Below, piece after piece: positions 1 to 8,066 of a stretch of 64,000 nt of DNA. Source of the stretch: Streptosporangium carneum (GTDB lineage: Bacteria > Actinomycetota > Actinomycetes > Streptosporangiales > Streptosporangiaceae). The notes beneath the pieces were generated by a model. It was not told the DNA's origin and made no database searches. It worked only from the letters and a program-made list of their open reading frames with translations. Every line of letters begins with the position of its first letter. The stretch's first letter is position 1. The stretch lies in the NCBI RefSeq assembly GCF_027922005.1, contig NZ_BSEV01000032.1, positions 38,117-102,116 of the forward strand, given 5' to 3'. Position numbers and translations under genes: made by a program.

Positions 1-213
1 GAGGTTGTGGCCGGCCGCCCTCCAGAAGACGTCGTCGGCGAGGAGCCTGCGGAAGTTGTCCGCCCCCACGAACTCCGGGGTGGCGTTCACACCGCGCCAG
101 CCGGTGAACGCCAGAAGGAAGGCCTGCGCGCAGGGGACGATCACGTAGATCGCGTAGAGCAGGAGCGGGACGGCGAGGAACCCGGCGACGAACCGTCTCC
201 CGCCGCGGTCCAC
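1..213 (-). CDS. Carbohydrate ABC transporter permease, N-terminal part (gene runs off the left edge)
   Basis: Only the first 71 codons are in the window. Reading from a GTG at 213, the product begins with a short basic stretch, then a hydrophobic segment (FLAVPLLLYAIYVIVP) followed by AFTGWRG and a FVGADNFRRLL element. This is the usual N-terminus of MalF/UgpA-type sugar permeases: first membrane helix, then the start of the external loop. A GAGG element lies about 8 bases upstream of the GTG. The gene begins 6 bases after the stop of the binding-protein gene, so the two are almost certainly one leftward operon; a second permease is expected outside the window. Substrate cannot be read from this fragment; the partner protein suggests N-acetylglucosamine or a chito-oligosaccharide. 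Confidence 0.85.
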   Translation of the reverse strand, partial: MDRGGRRFVAGFLAVPLLLYAIYVIVPCAQAFLLAFTGWRGVNATPEFVGADNFRRLLADDVFWRAAGHNL

Positions 214-219
214 GCCGTG

Positions 220-1635
220 CTACCTCGTGAACTTCCGCACCGAGGAGTCGTTCCTGATCGCGTCGGCCCTGCGCTGCGCGCGCTCGGCCCACTGGCCGAC
301 GGTGAGCCCGCCGTTCATCAGCCGCCCGGACACCGCGGCGACCTCGTCGTGCAGCTCGGCGTACCACTTGCGGAACAGGAACGACACGACGTGCTCGCCC
401 GCCTCGGCCAGGGCGGTGGACGCGCTCCTCAGGCCGGGTCCGCGCACGTGGCCCTCGCTCGCCCCCTTGACGACGGTCAGCGTGGAGACCGCCTCGGTGA
501 ACCTCCCCGCGGCCCGTCTGGAGAGCATCGCCCGCATGTACTCCAGGCCCGCCCGGGGGTTGGCCGACCCCGCGGGCACGATGTACTCCTCGCCCGGCTG
601 GGCGTGCAGCGTGCCGTACGGCATGGCGTCCGACGGCCCGAAGTCCGGCAGCGGGAACATGGCGTAGTCGAAGCCCGCGGGGGCCGCGCCTCTCTGCTCG
701 TTCTCCAGCCATGACCCGCAGGGCAGCATGGCGACCCGTCCCCTGTTCTGCGCGGTCTGGGTCTGGACGTGGTCGAGACCTGCGGTGCCCTGAAGAAGGT
801 GTTTCGCCCCGATCTCCGCGAAGGCTTCGGCGGCCTGCCTGACGGGTTCGGCCAGCCACGCGCCCTCCTCGAGGTTGTCGATGCGCCTGAGCACCTCCCT
901 GCCGCCGATCTTCGCGGCGAGGGTGAGGATGGCCTCGCAGATGTACTGGGGGTGCGTGCCCGCGTAGGTGAACGGCGCGGTCCCGGACTTCCCGACGGTC
1001 TCGCAGAGCGCCAGGAACTGCGCCCAGGTCCGGGGAGGCCGCCAGCCCCTGGCCTCGAAGAGCGCCCGGGAGTACCAGATGCCCCAGACGGTGGTGGCGT
1101 AGTTCATGACGTAGGGCCTGCCGTCGTAGCTGCCCAGCTCGATCGCCGCGGCGTCGACGGTCTCGCGCACCGTGACGGAGGGGTCGTCCCAGCTCGGCGC
1201 GTCGTACAGCGGCGTCAGGTCGGTGAGCCGGCCGTCCTGGACCAGGGCGCCGAACTCCATGGCGTTGGCGCCGGAGTTGTTGACGAGCTCGGGCGGATCG
1301 CCGCCGGCGAAACGCGGCTGGAGGGCTTTGGCGATCTCCTTGGTCGCGTTGTGCCTGATCCTGAGTCTGGGGAACCTGCCGGCGACCAGGGGTTCGTGGA
1401 TGGTCCTGGCGTAGCCGTCGCCGAGGCCTCCGTCGAAGATCCAGACTTCGAGGGGGCCGTCCTCGACGAGGCCGAGCGGGTTGGCGGCGCTTGTGGCCCC
1501 CCGAACGGGCGCGGCGGGCGCTCCGCCACGGCCCCACGGGCCCGCGCACGCCGACAGCGCGGGCGGGCAGAGCCCGGCGAGGACGGCGCCGCGCAGGAGC
1601 TCGCGCCGTGACAGCCCGGCCGCGCCCACGACCAC
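220..1635 (-). CDS. Extracellular sugar-binding lipoprotein, NgcE-like (N-acetylglucosamine/chitobiose type)
   Basis: A 471-residue solute-binding protein of the SBP_bac_1/NgcE group that would deliver a sugar to the adjacent permease outside the membrane. The N-terminus has twin arginines (SRRELLRG), a hydrophobic stretch and a lipobox (LSAC, Cys30), so a Tat-exported lipoprotein is likely. Family signatures include the NPLGLVEDGPLEVWIFDGG segment, ALQPRFAGGDPPELVNNSGA and GYARTIHEP. Two GTG starts are possible, at 1635 and 1629; GAGGAAGGG sits directly before them, and 1629 has the better spacing. No msiK-type ATPase gene is nearby, as usual for actinomycete sugar transporters that share one. 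An inverted repeat at 1652-1669 just upstream is a likely operator. The NgcE assignment is by sequence resemblance; the actual sugar is inferred. Confidence 0.85.
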   Translation of the reverse strand: MVVGAAGLSRRELLRGAVLAGLCPPALSACAGPWGRGGAPAAPVRGATSAANPLGLVEDGPLEVWIFDGGLGDGYARTIHEPLVAGRFPRLRIRHNATKEIAKALQPRFAGGDPPELVNNSGANAMEFGALVQDGRLTDLTPLYDAPSWDDPSVTVRETVDAAAIELGSYDGRPYVMNYATTVWGIWYSRALFEARGWRPPRTWAQFLALCETVGKSGTAPFTYAGTHPQYICEAILTLAAKIGGREVLRRIDNLEEGAWLAEPVRQAAEAFAEIGAKHLLQGTAGLDHVQTQTAQNRGRVAMLPCGSWLENEQRGAAPAGFDYAMFPLPDFGPSDAMPYGTLHAQPGEEYIVPAGSANPRAGLEYMRAMLSRRAAGRFTEAVSTLTVVKGASEGHVRGPGLRSASTALAEAGEHVVSFLFRKWYAELHDEVAAVSGRLMNGGLTVGQWAERAQRRADAIRNDSSVRKFTR

Positions 1636-1651
1636 CCCTTCCTCAACGGAG

Positions 1652-1669
1652 AGTAATCATCAGATTACT
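1652..1669. promoter_or_regulatory. Inverted-repeat operator before the sugar ABC operon
   Basis: AGTAATC, a 4-base spacer (ATCA) and GATTACT form a perfect 7-bp inverted repeat in an otherwise GC-rich region. It lies 17 bases upstream of the binding-protein start and about 80 bases from the divergent MerR start. It is a candidate repressor site for the sugar operon. Which regulator binds is unknown. Confidence 0.5.
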
Positions 1670-1727
1670 TTGCGCGTCGACGCCCGGCAAGGGGCGAGCT
1701 CGGAAGATCGCGCGACCCGCCCACCTA

Positions 1728-1748
1728 TTAGCTACCTGTACTATCTAA
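1728..1748 (+). promoter_or_regulatory. MerR promoter/operator with overlapping leaderless -10 box
   Basis: An imperfect 21-bp dyad (TTAG at the left, CTAA at the right, TA steps placed symmetrically) ends two bases before the MerR start codon. Within it TACTAT (1739-1744) has the spacing of a -10 box for a leaderless mRNA starting at ATG 1751. MerR proteins typically bind such dyads, so autoregulation is plausible. Confidence 0.45.
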
Positions 1749-1750
1749 TT

Positions 1751-2428
1751 ATGCGGATATCCCAGCTCAGCGCCGCGTCGGGCGTCCCCATCCCCACCAT
1801 CAAGTACTACCTGCGCGAAGGTCTGCTCCCCTCGGGTGAGCAGACCTCCGCCACCAGGGCGGAGTACGGCGAGGCCCACGTGCGCAGGCTGCGGCTGATC
1901 CGCGCGCTGCTCGAGGTCGGGCGGCTGCCCATCGCGTCCATCCGCAAGGTGCTCGCCGCCGTGGACGACGAGGACCTGAGCATGCACCACGTGCTGGGCA
2001 CCGCCCACTACGCCATCGCGCCCGAGGTCGCCCCCCACCCCGACGACGAGGACTGGCGGCGCGCCCGCGCGGAGGCGGACCGCCTGATCTCCGAGCTCGG
2101 CTGGCGGATCGAGCCATGGGCCCCGACACGCGACGAGCTGGCCCAGGCCGTCCAGACCCTCGACCGGCTCGGCATGCCCGCGACCGGCGAGGCTCTGCGC
2201 CCCTACGCGCGGGCCGCGGCCTCGCTGGTCGAGCAGGAGATGGGCACCATCCCCATGGACGGCCCCCGGGAGACGGCGGTCGAGGCCCTGGTCATCGGCA
2301 CCGTCGTGCACGGCCGGGTCCTCGACGTCCTGCGCCGCCTCGCGCACGAGTCCGCCTCGGCTCGCATCTTCGAGGCCCGCCAGGCGGGCAAGGACTGCCA
2401 GGCGGAGAAGGACCGGCCGACGCCCTGA
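1751..2428 (+). CDS. MerR family transcriptional regulator
   Basis: A 225-residue regulator. Residues 1-70 form a MerR winged helix-turn-helix (RISQLSAASGVPIPTIKYY, then LREGLLP), followed by a helical region rich in acidic residues and Arg-Leu heptads that probably forms the dimerisation coil. The C-terminal half (about residues 95-215) is helical and lacks the Cys clusters of metal-sensing members or an obvious GyrI-like domain, so the effector is unknown. The start at ATG 1751 is chosen because MRISQLS is the usual first residue set of the fold; an upstream frame extension would be low-complexity. No Shine-Dalgarno is visible, and TACTAT six bases upstream suggests leaderless expression. 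It is divergent from the sugar ABC operon and may control it, though this is inference. Confidence 0.9.
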   Translation: MRISQLSAASGVPIPTIKYYLREGLLPSGEQTSATRAEYGEAHVRRLRLIRALLEVGRLPIASIRKVLAAVDDEDLSMHHVLGTAHYAIAPEVAPHPDDEDWRRARAEADRLISELGWRIEPWAPTRDELAQAVQTLDRLGMPATGEALRPYARAAASLVEQEMGTIPMDGPRETAVEALVIGTVVHGRVLDVLRRLAHESASARIFEARQAGKDCQAEKDRPTP

Positions 2429-2557
2429 CCGGGGCGTCGGCCGCCCGGGACGTCCACCGGGCGGCCGATCTCCGTTCCGCCGTATGAGCAGCTCACAGCC
2501 CCGGAAAGGGAATGTGCAAAGTTTTCTCGACGGCTCTGCCTGGCCGAACAGACCTGA

Positions 2558-2595
2558 GTAACATCCTGTTCACATACGGGCAACAGATGCGAAAT
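2558..2595 (+). promoter_or_regulatory. GlnR-like box upstream of glnII
   Basis: Four pentamers with 11-bp periodicity: GTAAC (2558-2562), TTCAC (2569-2573), GCAAC (2580-2584) and GAAAT (2591-2595), each separated by exactly six bases. This matches the layout known for actinomycete GlnR sites (gTnAc-n6-GaAAc, repeated). The second pentamer is a poor match. It lies 56-93 bases upstream of the glnII start, so nitrogen control by GlnR is likely. Confidence 0.7.
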
Positions 2596-2650
2596 CGCGA
2601 CTTGCGACTCTTTGAGGGCAGCAACCCCTCCCTCCTCAAGGACTTCGCTG

Positions 2651-3664
2651 ATGACCTTCAAGGCTGAATACATCTGGATCGACGGCACCGAGCCGACCGC
2701 CAAGCTCCGTTCGAAGACGAGGATCCTGGCCGACGGCGCCGAGCTGCCGATCTGGGGCTTCGACGGGTCCAGCACCAACCAGGCCGACGGCGGCTCCTCC
2801 GACCGCGTGCTCAAGCCGGTCTTCACCTGTCCGGACCCGATCCGCGGCGGCGGCAACGTGCTGGTGCTCTGCGAGGTCCTCGACATCGACATGACCCCGC
2901 ACTCCAGCAACACCCGCGCCGCGCTCGTCGAGGTGGCCGAGAGGTTCGCCGACCAGGAGTCCTGGTTCGGCATCGAGCAGGAGTACACCTTCTTCAAGGA
3001 GGGCCGCCCGCTCGGCTTCCCGATCGGCGGCTTCCCCGCTCCGCAGGGCGGCTACTACTGCGGCGTCGGCGCGGACGAGGTCTTCGGCCGCGACGTCGTC
3101 GAGAAGCACCTCGACCTGTGCCTGGAGGCCGGTCTGGCGATCTCCGGCATCAACGCCGAGGTCATGCCCGGTCAGTGGGAGTTCCAGGTCGGCCCGGCGG
3201 GCCCGGTCGAGGTGTCCGACCACATGTGGATCGCCCGCTGGCTGCTCTACCGCGTCGCCGAGGACTTCAACATCGCCGCCACGCTCGACGCCAAGCCGGT
3301 GAAGGGCGACTGGAACGGCGCCGGCGCGCACACCAACTTCTCCACCAAGGCGATGCGTGAGGGCTACGACCCGATCATCACCGCCTGCGAGGCGCTCGCC
3401 GCGAACGCCGCCGAGCACGTCAAGCACTACGGCGCCGGCATCGAGGAGCGCCTCACCGGCCACCACGAGACCGCCCCGTGGAACAAGTTCAGCTACGGCG
3501 TCTCCGACCGCGGCGCCTCGGTGCGCATCCCGTGGCAGGTCGAGGTGGAGAAGAAGGGCTACATCGAGGACCGTCGCCCCAACGCCAACGTCGACCCGTA
3601 CCTCGTGACGCGTCTCATCGTCGACACCTGCTGCTCCGCTCTGGAGAAGGCCGGCCAGGTCTGA
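2651..3664 (+). CDS. glnII: Type II (eukaryote-like) glutamine synthetase
   Basis: Catalyses ATP-dependent synthesis of glutamine from glutamate and ammonia in the cytoplasm. The 337-residue length and motifs are those of GSII, not the ~470-residue bacterial GlnA: FDGSSTNQADGGSSDRVLKP near the N-terminus (beta-grasp region), GFPAPQGGYYCGVGA, NAEVMPGQWEFQVGP (metal-binding Glu), GDWNGAGAHTNFS (ATP/glutamate-binding) and GHHETAPWNKFSYGV followed by RGASVRIP. The adenylylation loop of GlnA is absent, so control is expected at transcription level. ATG 2651 is preceded by AAGGA at a spacing of 8 bases; family members begin MTFKAEYIW. A GlnR-like box lies upstream and a strong hairpin terminator follows. 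Confidence 0.97.
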   Translation: MTFKAEYIWIDGTEPTAKLRSKTRILADGAELPIWGFDGSSTNQADGGSSDRVLKPVFTCPDPIRGGGNVLVLCEVLDIDMTPHSSNTRAALVEVAERFADQESWFGIEQEYTFFKEGRPLGFPIGGFPAPQGGYYCGVGADEVFGRDVVEKHLDLCLEAGLAISGINAEVMPGQWEFQVGPAGPVEVSDHMWIARWLLYRVAEDFNIAATLDAKPVKGDWNGAGAHTNFSTKAMREGYDPIITACEALAANAAEHVKHYGAGIEERLTGHHETAPWNKFSYGVSDRGASVRIPWQVEVEKKGYIEDRRPNANVDPYLVTRLIVDTCCSALEKAGQV

Positions 3665-3676
3665 TCCGACGCGCGG

Positions 3677-3716
3677 AAGGCCGCGACCGCCCTGCCGGGG
3701 GTGGTCGCGGCCTTTC
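3677..3716 (+). terminator. Rho-independent-type terminator of glnII
   Basis: AAGGCCGCGACC (3677-3688) and GGTCGCGGCCTT (3703-3714) form a perfect 12-bp stem with a 14-base loop, starting 12 bases after the glnII stop codon and ending in a short T run (TTT). Confidence 0.85.
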
Positions 3717-3831
3717 ACGTCCCCGGAGACTTCCCTGCTCACAGCGGTCGTTACCGGGACGATGCTCCAAAACGATTAACATGACACCAAATAAGGTGCT
3801 TTAGGACAACGCTAAACGGCACTGCGCGCCG

Positions 3832-3837
3832 TAGCAT
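3832..3837 (+). promoter_or_regulatory. Candidate leaderless -10 box of the TrmB gene
   Basis: TAGCAT, followed by seven bases and ATG 3845. No Shine-Dalgarno precedes that ATG. The box overlaps an alternative ATG at 3836, which argues for 3845 as the real start. Confidence 0.35.
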
Positions 3838-3844
3838 GACTGCG

Positions 3845-4696
3845 ATGCGGGACGTCGTGGAACAGTTGCAGCGCCTGGGCATGTCGGGTTACGAGGCCAA
3901 GGCGTACGTCACATTGGTGGTCGCCGGGCAGCCGCTCAACGGTTACGAGGTGGCCAAACGCTCCGGCGTGCCACGTAGCACCGTCTACGAGACGCTGGGC
4001 AAACTGGTCGGCAAGGGCGCGGCCTACGAGCTGCGCGGCCCTGAGGAGGCCGTCGGCTACCTGCCGCTGCCGCCCAAGTCGCTGCTGGAGCGCATGCGCA
4101 GGGAGTTCGACGACTCGATCGAGTCGCTGCAGGCCTCACTGCCGACGATCGTGGCGCCCCCGGGGGCGCACATGATCCACAACCTCAAGGGCACGGAGGC
4201 GGTGCTCGCGCGGGCGGAGGACGTGATCGCCGCCGCGCGCACCGACCTGTTCCTGTCGATCTGGCCGGACGAGATGAAACAGCTCTGCCCCCTGGTCGGA
4301 CGGGTGGCCGAGCGCGGGGTCGAGGTGTCGATCGTGCACTTCGGCCCGGCCGAGGTCTCGGTCGGGCACCTGTACGAACACCGCTTCCCCGTTCCGGACT
4401 CGGTGATCGAGAACCTGGGCTGCAGTCTCCTGGTGGTCGTCGGCGACTGCAGCGAGGTCCTGATCGGGGGGTTCGTGAACGGCTCCGCCTGGGGCGTCTA
4501 CACCGAGGACCCCGCCGTGGTCCTGATGTCGGTCGAGTACATCAAGCACGACATCGCGCTGCAGATCATCGCCGACCGGCTCGGCCACGACACGCTGCGC
4601 GAGTTCTGGAACAGCGACCCCGAGCTGATGCGCCTGCGCGCCGCCCACGGCCATCCGGCGGCCCTGCTCCGCGCCGTCGGGATGCCCGACCTGTGA
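3845..4696 (+). CDS. TrmB family transcriptional regulator
   Basis: A 283-residue regulator. Residues 1-75 carry the TrmB winged helix-turn-helix (LQRLGMSGYEAKAYVTL, then YEVAKRSGVPRSTVYETLGKL). The rest resembles the TrmB C-terminal phospholipase D-like effector domain (LKGTEAVLARAEDVIAAA, LFLSIWPDEM, VEYIKHDIALQIIADRL), which in characterised members binds sugars or related metabolites. An alternative start at ATG 3836 adds MTA; 3845 fits leaderless transcription from TAGCAT. It sits between glnII and a redox/two-component module; no sugar transport genes are adjacent, so its ligand and targets are unknown. About 100 bases of non-coding DNA with an 11-bp direct repeat (4705-4715 and 4728-4738) follow. 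Confidence 0.88.
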   Translation: MRDVVEQLQRLGMSGYEAKAYVTLVVAGQPLNGYEVAKRSGVPRSTVYETLGKLVGKGAAYELRGPEEAVGYLPLPPKSLLERMRREFDDSIESLQASLPTIVAPPGAHMIHNLKGTEAVLARAEDVIAAARTDLFLSIWPDEMKQLCPLVGRVAERGVEVSIVHFGPAEVSVGHLYEHRFPVPDSVIENLGCSLLVVVGDCSEVLIGGFVNGSAWGVYTEDPAVVLMSVEYIKHDIALQIIADRLGHDTLREFWNSDPELMRLRAAHGHPAALLRAVGMPDL

Positions 4697-4797
4697 CCGG
4701 CCCGACCAGGCGGTCACCCCAAGGGGAACCAGGCGGTCGCTTTGGGGGGATATGACATCCTTCATAAAGGTTGTCGGAGTTCGGGGGAAGGCAGGTC

Positions 4798-6477
4798 ATG
4801 GACAAACCGGTCATCGTGACGGTCGATGACGATCCAGGCGTCTCACGTGCCGTGGCACGTGACCTGAGGCGTCGCTACGGTCAGTCCTACCGCATCGTCA
4901 GGGCCGACACCGCGAACCAGGGCATGGACAGCGTGCGCGAGATGCGCCTGCGCGGCGACGACGTCGCGGCGATCCTCGCCGACTACCGGATGCCCCAGAT
5001 GAACGGCGTCGAGTTCCTCGAGCAGGCGATGGACCTGTACCCCCACGCCCGTCGCGTGCTGCTGACCGCCTACGCCGACACGGAGGCGGCGATCCAGGCG
5101 ATCAACGTCGTGGACCTCGACCACTACATGCTCAAGCCGTGGGACCCGCCGGAGGAGAAGTTCTACCCGGTGCTGGACTCCCTGCTCGACGCCTGGCAGC
5201 GGGCCGACCGGCGCGAGTCCGACGAGCTGCGGGTCGTCGGAGCGCGCTGGTCGGCGAGGTCCTACGAGGTGCGCGACTTCCTGTCCCGCAACCAGGTGCC
5301 CTACCGCTGGCTGCTGGCCGACTCCCCCGAGGGGGCGCAACTGCTCGCCGCCGCGGGAGAGGAGCTCGAAGGGGAGGACTGCGAGGTCAGCCCCGCCAGG
5401 CTGCCGCTGGTCGTCACCTCGGAGGGCGTGAAGCTCACCGCCCCGGACACCTCGACGCTGGCCGCCGCCGTCGGCCTGTCCACCGCTCCGGCCACCGACT
5501 TCTACGACCTGATCGTCATCGGGGGCGGCCCCGGCGGCCTGGGCGCGGCGGTCTACGGCGCCTCCGAGGGGCTGCGCACCGTGATGGTCGAGCAGCACGC
5601 CTCCGGCGGGCAGGCGGGCCAGAGCTCCCGCATCGAGAACTACCTCGGTTTCCCCGACGGCGTCTCCGGCGCCCAGCTCGCCGACCGCGCCCGCCGCCAG
5701 GCCCTGAAGTTCGGCGCCGAACTGCTGACCGCTCGCACGGTCACGAGCCTGGAGGTCAAGGGGCAGGCCAGGGTGGTCGGCTTCGCCGACGGCGGCAGCA
5801 TCGCCGCGCACACCGTGATCCTCGCCACCGGCGTCTCCTACCGGAGGCTGACCGCCCCCGGCCTGGACGACTTCGTCGGCCGAGGGGTCTACTACGGCGC
5901 GGCCGTGACCGAGGCCCCGGAGTGCCGCGACCGCGAGGTCTACATCGTCGGCGCGGCCAACTCGGCCGGGCAGGGCGCGGTCTACCTGTCCGGGTACGCC
6001 AGCAGGGTCCACCTGATCGTCAGGAGCGACGGGCTCGAGAAGTCCATGTCGCACTACCTGATCGAGCAGATCTCGCAGATCCCGAACATCGAGGTGCACA
6101 CCGGGACCGAGGTCGTCGGCGCCGAGGGCGACGACCACCTGGAACGGCTCACGCTCAAGGGCCCCGAGGGCGAGCGCCCGGTCGACGCCGAGTGGCTGTT
6201 CGTCTTCATCGGCGCCGAGCCGTTCACCGACTGGCTCGGCGACACGGTCGAACGCGACCGGAAGGGCTTCGTCCTCACCGGCCCCGACCTGACCGCCGCG
6301 GAGAGCCGCCCCCGCAACTGGCCGCTGCGGCGCGAGCCGTACCACCTGGAGACCAACGTGCCCGGCGTGTTCGCCGCCGGAGACGTCAGGGCCGACTCGA
6401 TCAAGCGGGTCGCCTCCGCGGTCGGCGAGGGGGCCATGGCCGTGGCCCTCGTGCACCGTTACCTGGAGAAGACATGA
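4798..6477 (+). CDS. Response regulator fused to a thioredoxin-reductase-like FAD oxidoreductase
   Basis: A 559-residue fusion. Residues 1-125 are a REC receiver domain (acidic pair at D9-D12, phospho-acceptor Asp62 in LADYRMPQMNG, Lys in YMLKPW). Residues about 145-225 look like a thioredoxin/glutaredoxin fold (VRDFLSRNQVPYRWL, LPLVVTSEG), but the CxxC position reads SARS. From about 235 there is a class II flavoprotein: FAD site VIGGGPGGLGAAVYG, ASGGQAGQSSRIENYLGF, NAD(P) site YIVGAANSAGQGAVYL and C-terminal GVFAAGDVRADSIKRVASA. The redox-active CxxC of true thioredoxin reductases is missing: the corresponding region is GVYYGAAVTEAPEC. Disulfide reductase chemistry is therefore doubtful. 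ATG 4798 has an AGG just upstream. ATGA overlap with the following kinase suggests a cognate pair. Confidence 0.88.
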   Translation: MDKPVIVTVDDDPGVSRAVARDLRRRYGQSYRIVRADTANQGMDSVREMRLRGDDVAAILADYRMPQMNGVEFLEQAMDLYPHARRVLLTAYADTEAAIQAINVVDLDHYMLKPWDPPEEKFYPVLDSLLDAWQRADRRESDELRVVGARWSARSYEVRDFLSRNQVPYRWLLADSPEGAQLLAAAGEELEGEDCEVSPARLPLVVTSEGVKLTAPDTSTLAAAVGLSTAPATDFYDLIVIGGGPGGLGAAVYGASEGLRTVMVEQHASGGQAGQSSRIENYLGFPDGVSGAQLADRARRQALKFGAELLTARTVTSLEVKGQARVVGFADGGSIAAHTVILATGVSYRRLTAPGLDDFVGRGVYYGAAVTEAPECRDREVYIVGAANSAGQGAVYLSGYASRVHLIVRSDGLEKSMSHYLIEQISQIPNIEVHTGTEVVGAEGDDHLERLTLKGPEGERPVDAEWLFVFIGAEPFTDWLGDTVERDRKGFVLTGPDLTAAESRPRNWPLRREPYHLETNVPGVFAAGDVRADSIKRVASAVGEGAMAVALVHRYLEKT

Positions 6478-6578
6478 CCGAGCGGGGCGCGGAGGCGGTG
6501 TCCGGGCAGGACGCGACCGGGCGGGACGGGGATCCCGCCGAGCGCCGCACCTGGGCCGTAGGTGACGAAGGAGGCCTC

Positions 6579-7997
6579 ATGACCAGCACGGACGTGCTCA
6601 GAGGGCTGTTCCTCTTCGAGAAACTCGACGACGAGAAGCTCCAGTGGCTGGCCACGTACGGCGAGGAGCGCGACTTCGGCGCGGGCGAGCTGGTCATCCG
6701 GCAGGGAGACCCCGCCGAGTGCTTCGTCGTGCTCGTCGACGGCGAGATCGTCATGTCCACCGAGACCCCGGCGGGCCTGGTGACCATGACCCCGACCTCC
6801 CAGGTCGGGGTGTACGCCGGGGCGACCCTGGCCTACCTGGGCGAGCGCGCCCCCGAGACCTACGCCCACTCGCTGCGCGCGACCAAGCCCTCGCGCCTCT
6901 TCGTGCTCCCCGCGAAGAAGTACGGAAAGATCCTCACCGAGTGGTTCCCCATGGCGGTGCACCTGCTCGACGGGGTGCGTCTCGGCGGGCTGGCCCAGCG
7001 GGAGTTCATCGACCGGCGGCAGCGGCTGACCGCGCTCGGCACGATCACCGCCGGGCTCACCCACGAGCTCAACAACCCGGCGGCGGCCGCCGTGCGCGCG
7101 GTGGGCGAGCTGCGGGACAAGATCAAGTCAGCGCGGCGGGAGCTCGCCGACCTGGCGGAGAGCGGCATCCCGCCCGAGAGGTTGCGCGCGCTGGTCGACC
7201 TGCAGGAGAGCTGCGCGGAGAGCGTCGGGAACGTGCCCGCGCGCACCCCGCTCGAGACCTCGGACGCCGAGGACGAGCTGGGCGACGCGCTGGAGGAGGC
7301 CGGCGTCGAGAACGGCTGGGAGCTGGCGGCGCCGCTGGTGAGCGCCGGGTTCGGGCCGGAGAACCTGGAGAAGGTCCGCGGCAAAGTGGGGCAGGAGCAC
7401 CTGTCCGGGGCGGTGCGCTGGCTGTCCGAGGCCGTCGAGATCTCCCAGATGCTCGACGAGGTGACCGACGCGACCGAGCGGATCTCCTCACTGCTCGCCT
7501 CGGCCAAGCAGTACTCCCAGATGGACCGCGCGCCCTACCAGACGATCGACGTGCGGGAGCTGCTGGACAGCACGCTCACCATGTTCCGGGGCAAGATCCC
7601 GCCGGGGATCACCGTGGCCACCGACTACGACCCCGAGCTGCCGCCGCTGCCCGGCTACGCGGGGGAGCTCAACCAGGTGTGGACCAACCTGATCCACAAC
7701 GCGCTGGACGCGATGGCGGGCGTCGGCACGCTCACCGTCCGCACCCGCCTCGAGCACGGGACCACCGCCCTGATCGAGATCTGCGACACGGGCCCCGGCG
7801 TGCCCGAGCACCTGCGTGAGCGGATCTTCGAGCCGTTCTTCACCACGAAGGCGGTCGGCGAGGGCACGGGCCTCGGCCTGGACATCTCCTTCCGCATCGT
7901 CGCGGGCCGCCACGGCGGCGACCTGCGGGTGGAGTCCGTCCCCGGGAACACCCGCTTCCAGGTACGGCTGCCGCTGACCGAGCTTCCCGTCGCCTGA
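6579..7997 (+). CDS. Sensor histidine kinase with cyclic-nucleotide-binding-like domain
   Basis: A soluble 472-residue kinase. Residues about 5-125 form a cNMP-binding/CRP-like beta barrel (LFLFEKLDDEKLQWLA, ELVIRQGDPAECFVVLVDGEI). The dimerisation helix has the phospho-acceptor His162 in AGLTHELNNPAAA. A ~130-residue helical insert follows, then a HATPase domain (LIHNALDAM, DTGPGVPEHLRERIFEPFFTTK, GTGLGLDIS). No membrane segment is visible, so it senses an internal signal. ATG 6579 follows AAGGAGG, an ideal ribosome site; an in-frame ATG at 6474 overlapping the upstream stop (ATGA) with GGAGA before it is an alternative that adds 35 residues. Its partner is probably the upstream receiver-flavoprotein. 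Whether the barrel binds cAMP or cGMP cannot be told. Confidence 0.9.
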   Translation: MTSTDVLRGLFLFEKLDDEKLQWLATYGEERDFGAGELVIRQGDPAECFVVLVDGEIVMSTETPAGLVTMTPTSQVGVYAGATLAYLGERAPETYAHSLRATKPSRLFVLPAKKYGKILTEWFPMAVHLLDGVRLGGLAQREFIDRRQRLTALGTITAGLTHELNNPAAAAVRAVGELRDKIKSARRELADLAESGIPPERLRALVDLQESCAESVGNVPARTPLETSDAEDELGDALEEAGVENGWELAAPLVSAGFGPENLEKVRGKVGQEHLSGAVRWLSEAVEISQMLDEVTDATERISSLLASAKQYSQMDRAPYQTIDVRELLDSTLTMFRGKIPPGITVATDYDPELPPLPGYAGELNQVWTNLIHNALDAMAGVGTLTVRTRLEHGTTALIEICDTGPGVPEHLRERIFEPFFTTKAVGEGTGLGLDISFRIVAGRHGGDLRVESVPGNTRFQVRLPLTELPVA

Positions 7998-8066
7998 GGG
8001 CGGGGCCCGGAGAGGCCGGACGCCCGCGCGTGACGGCCGGGACGGCGCGTGCCCGCCCCGGCGTCC

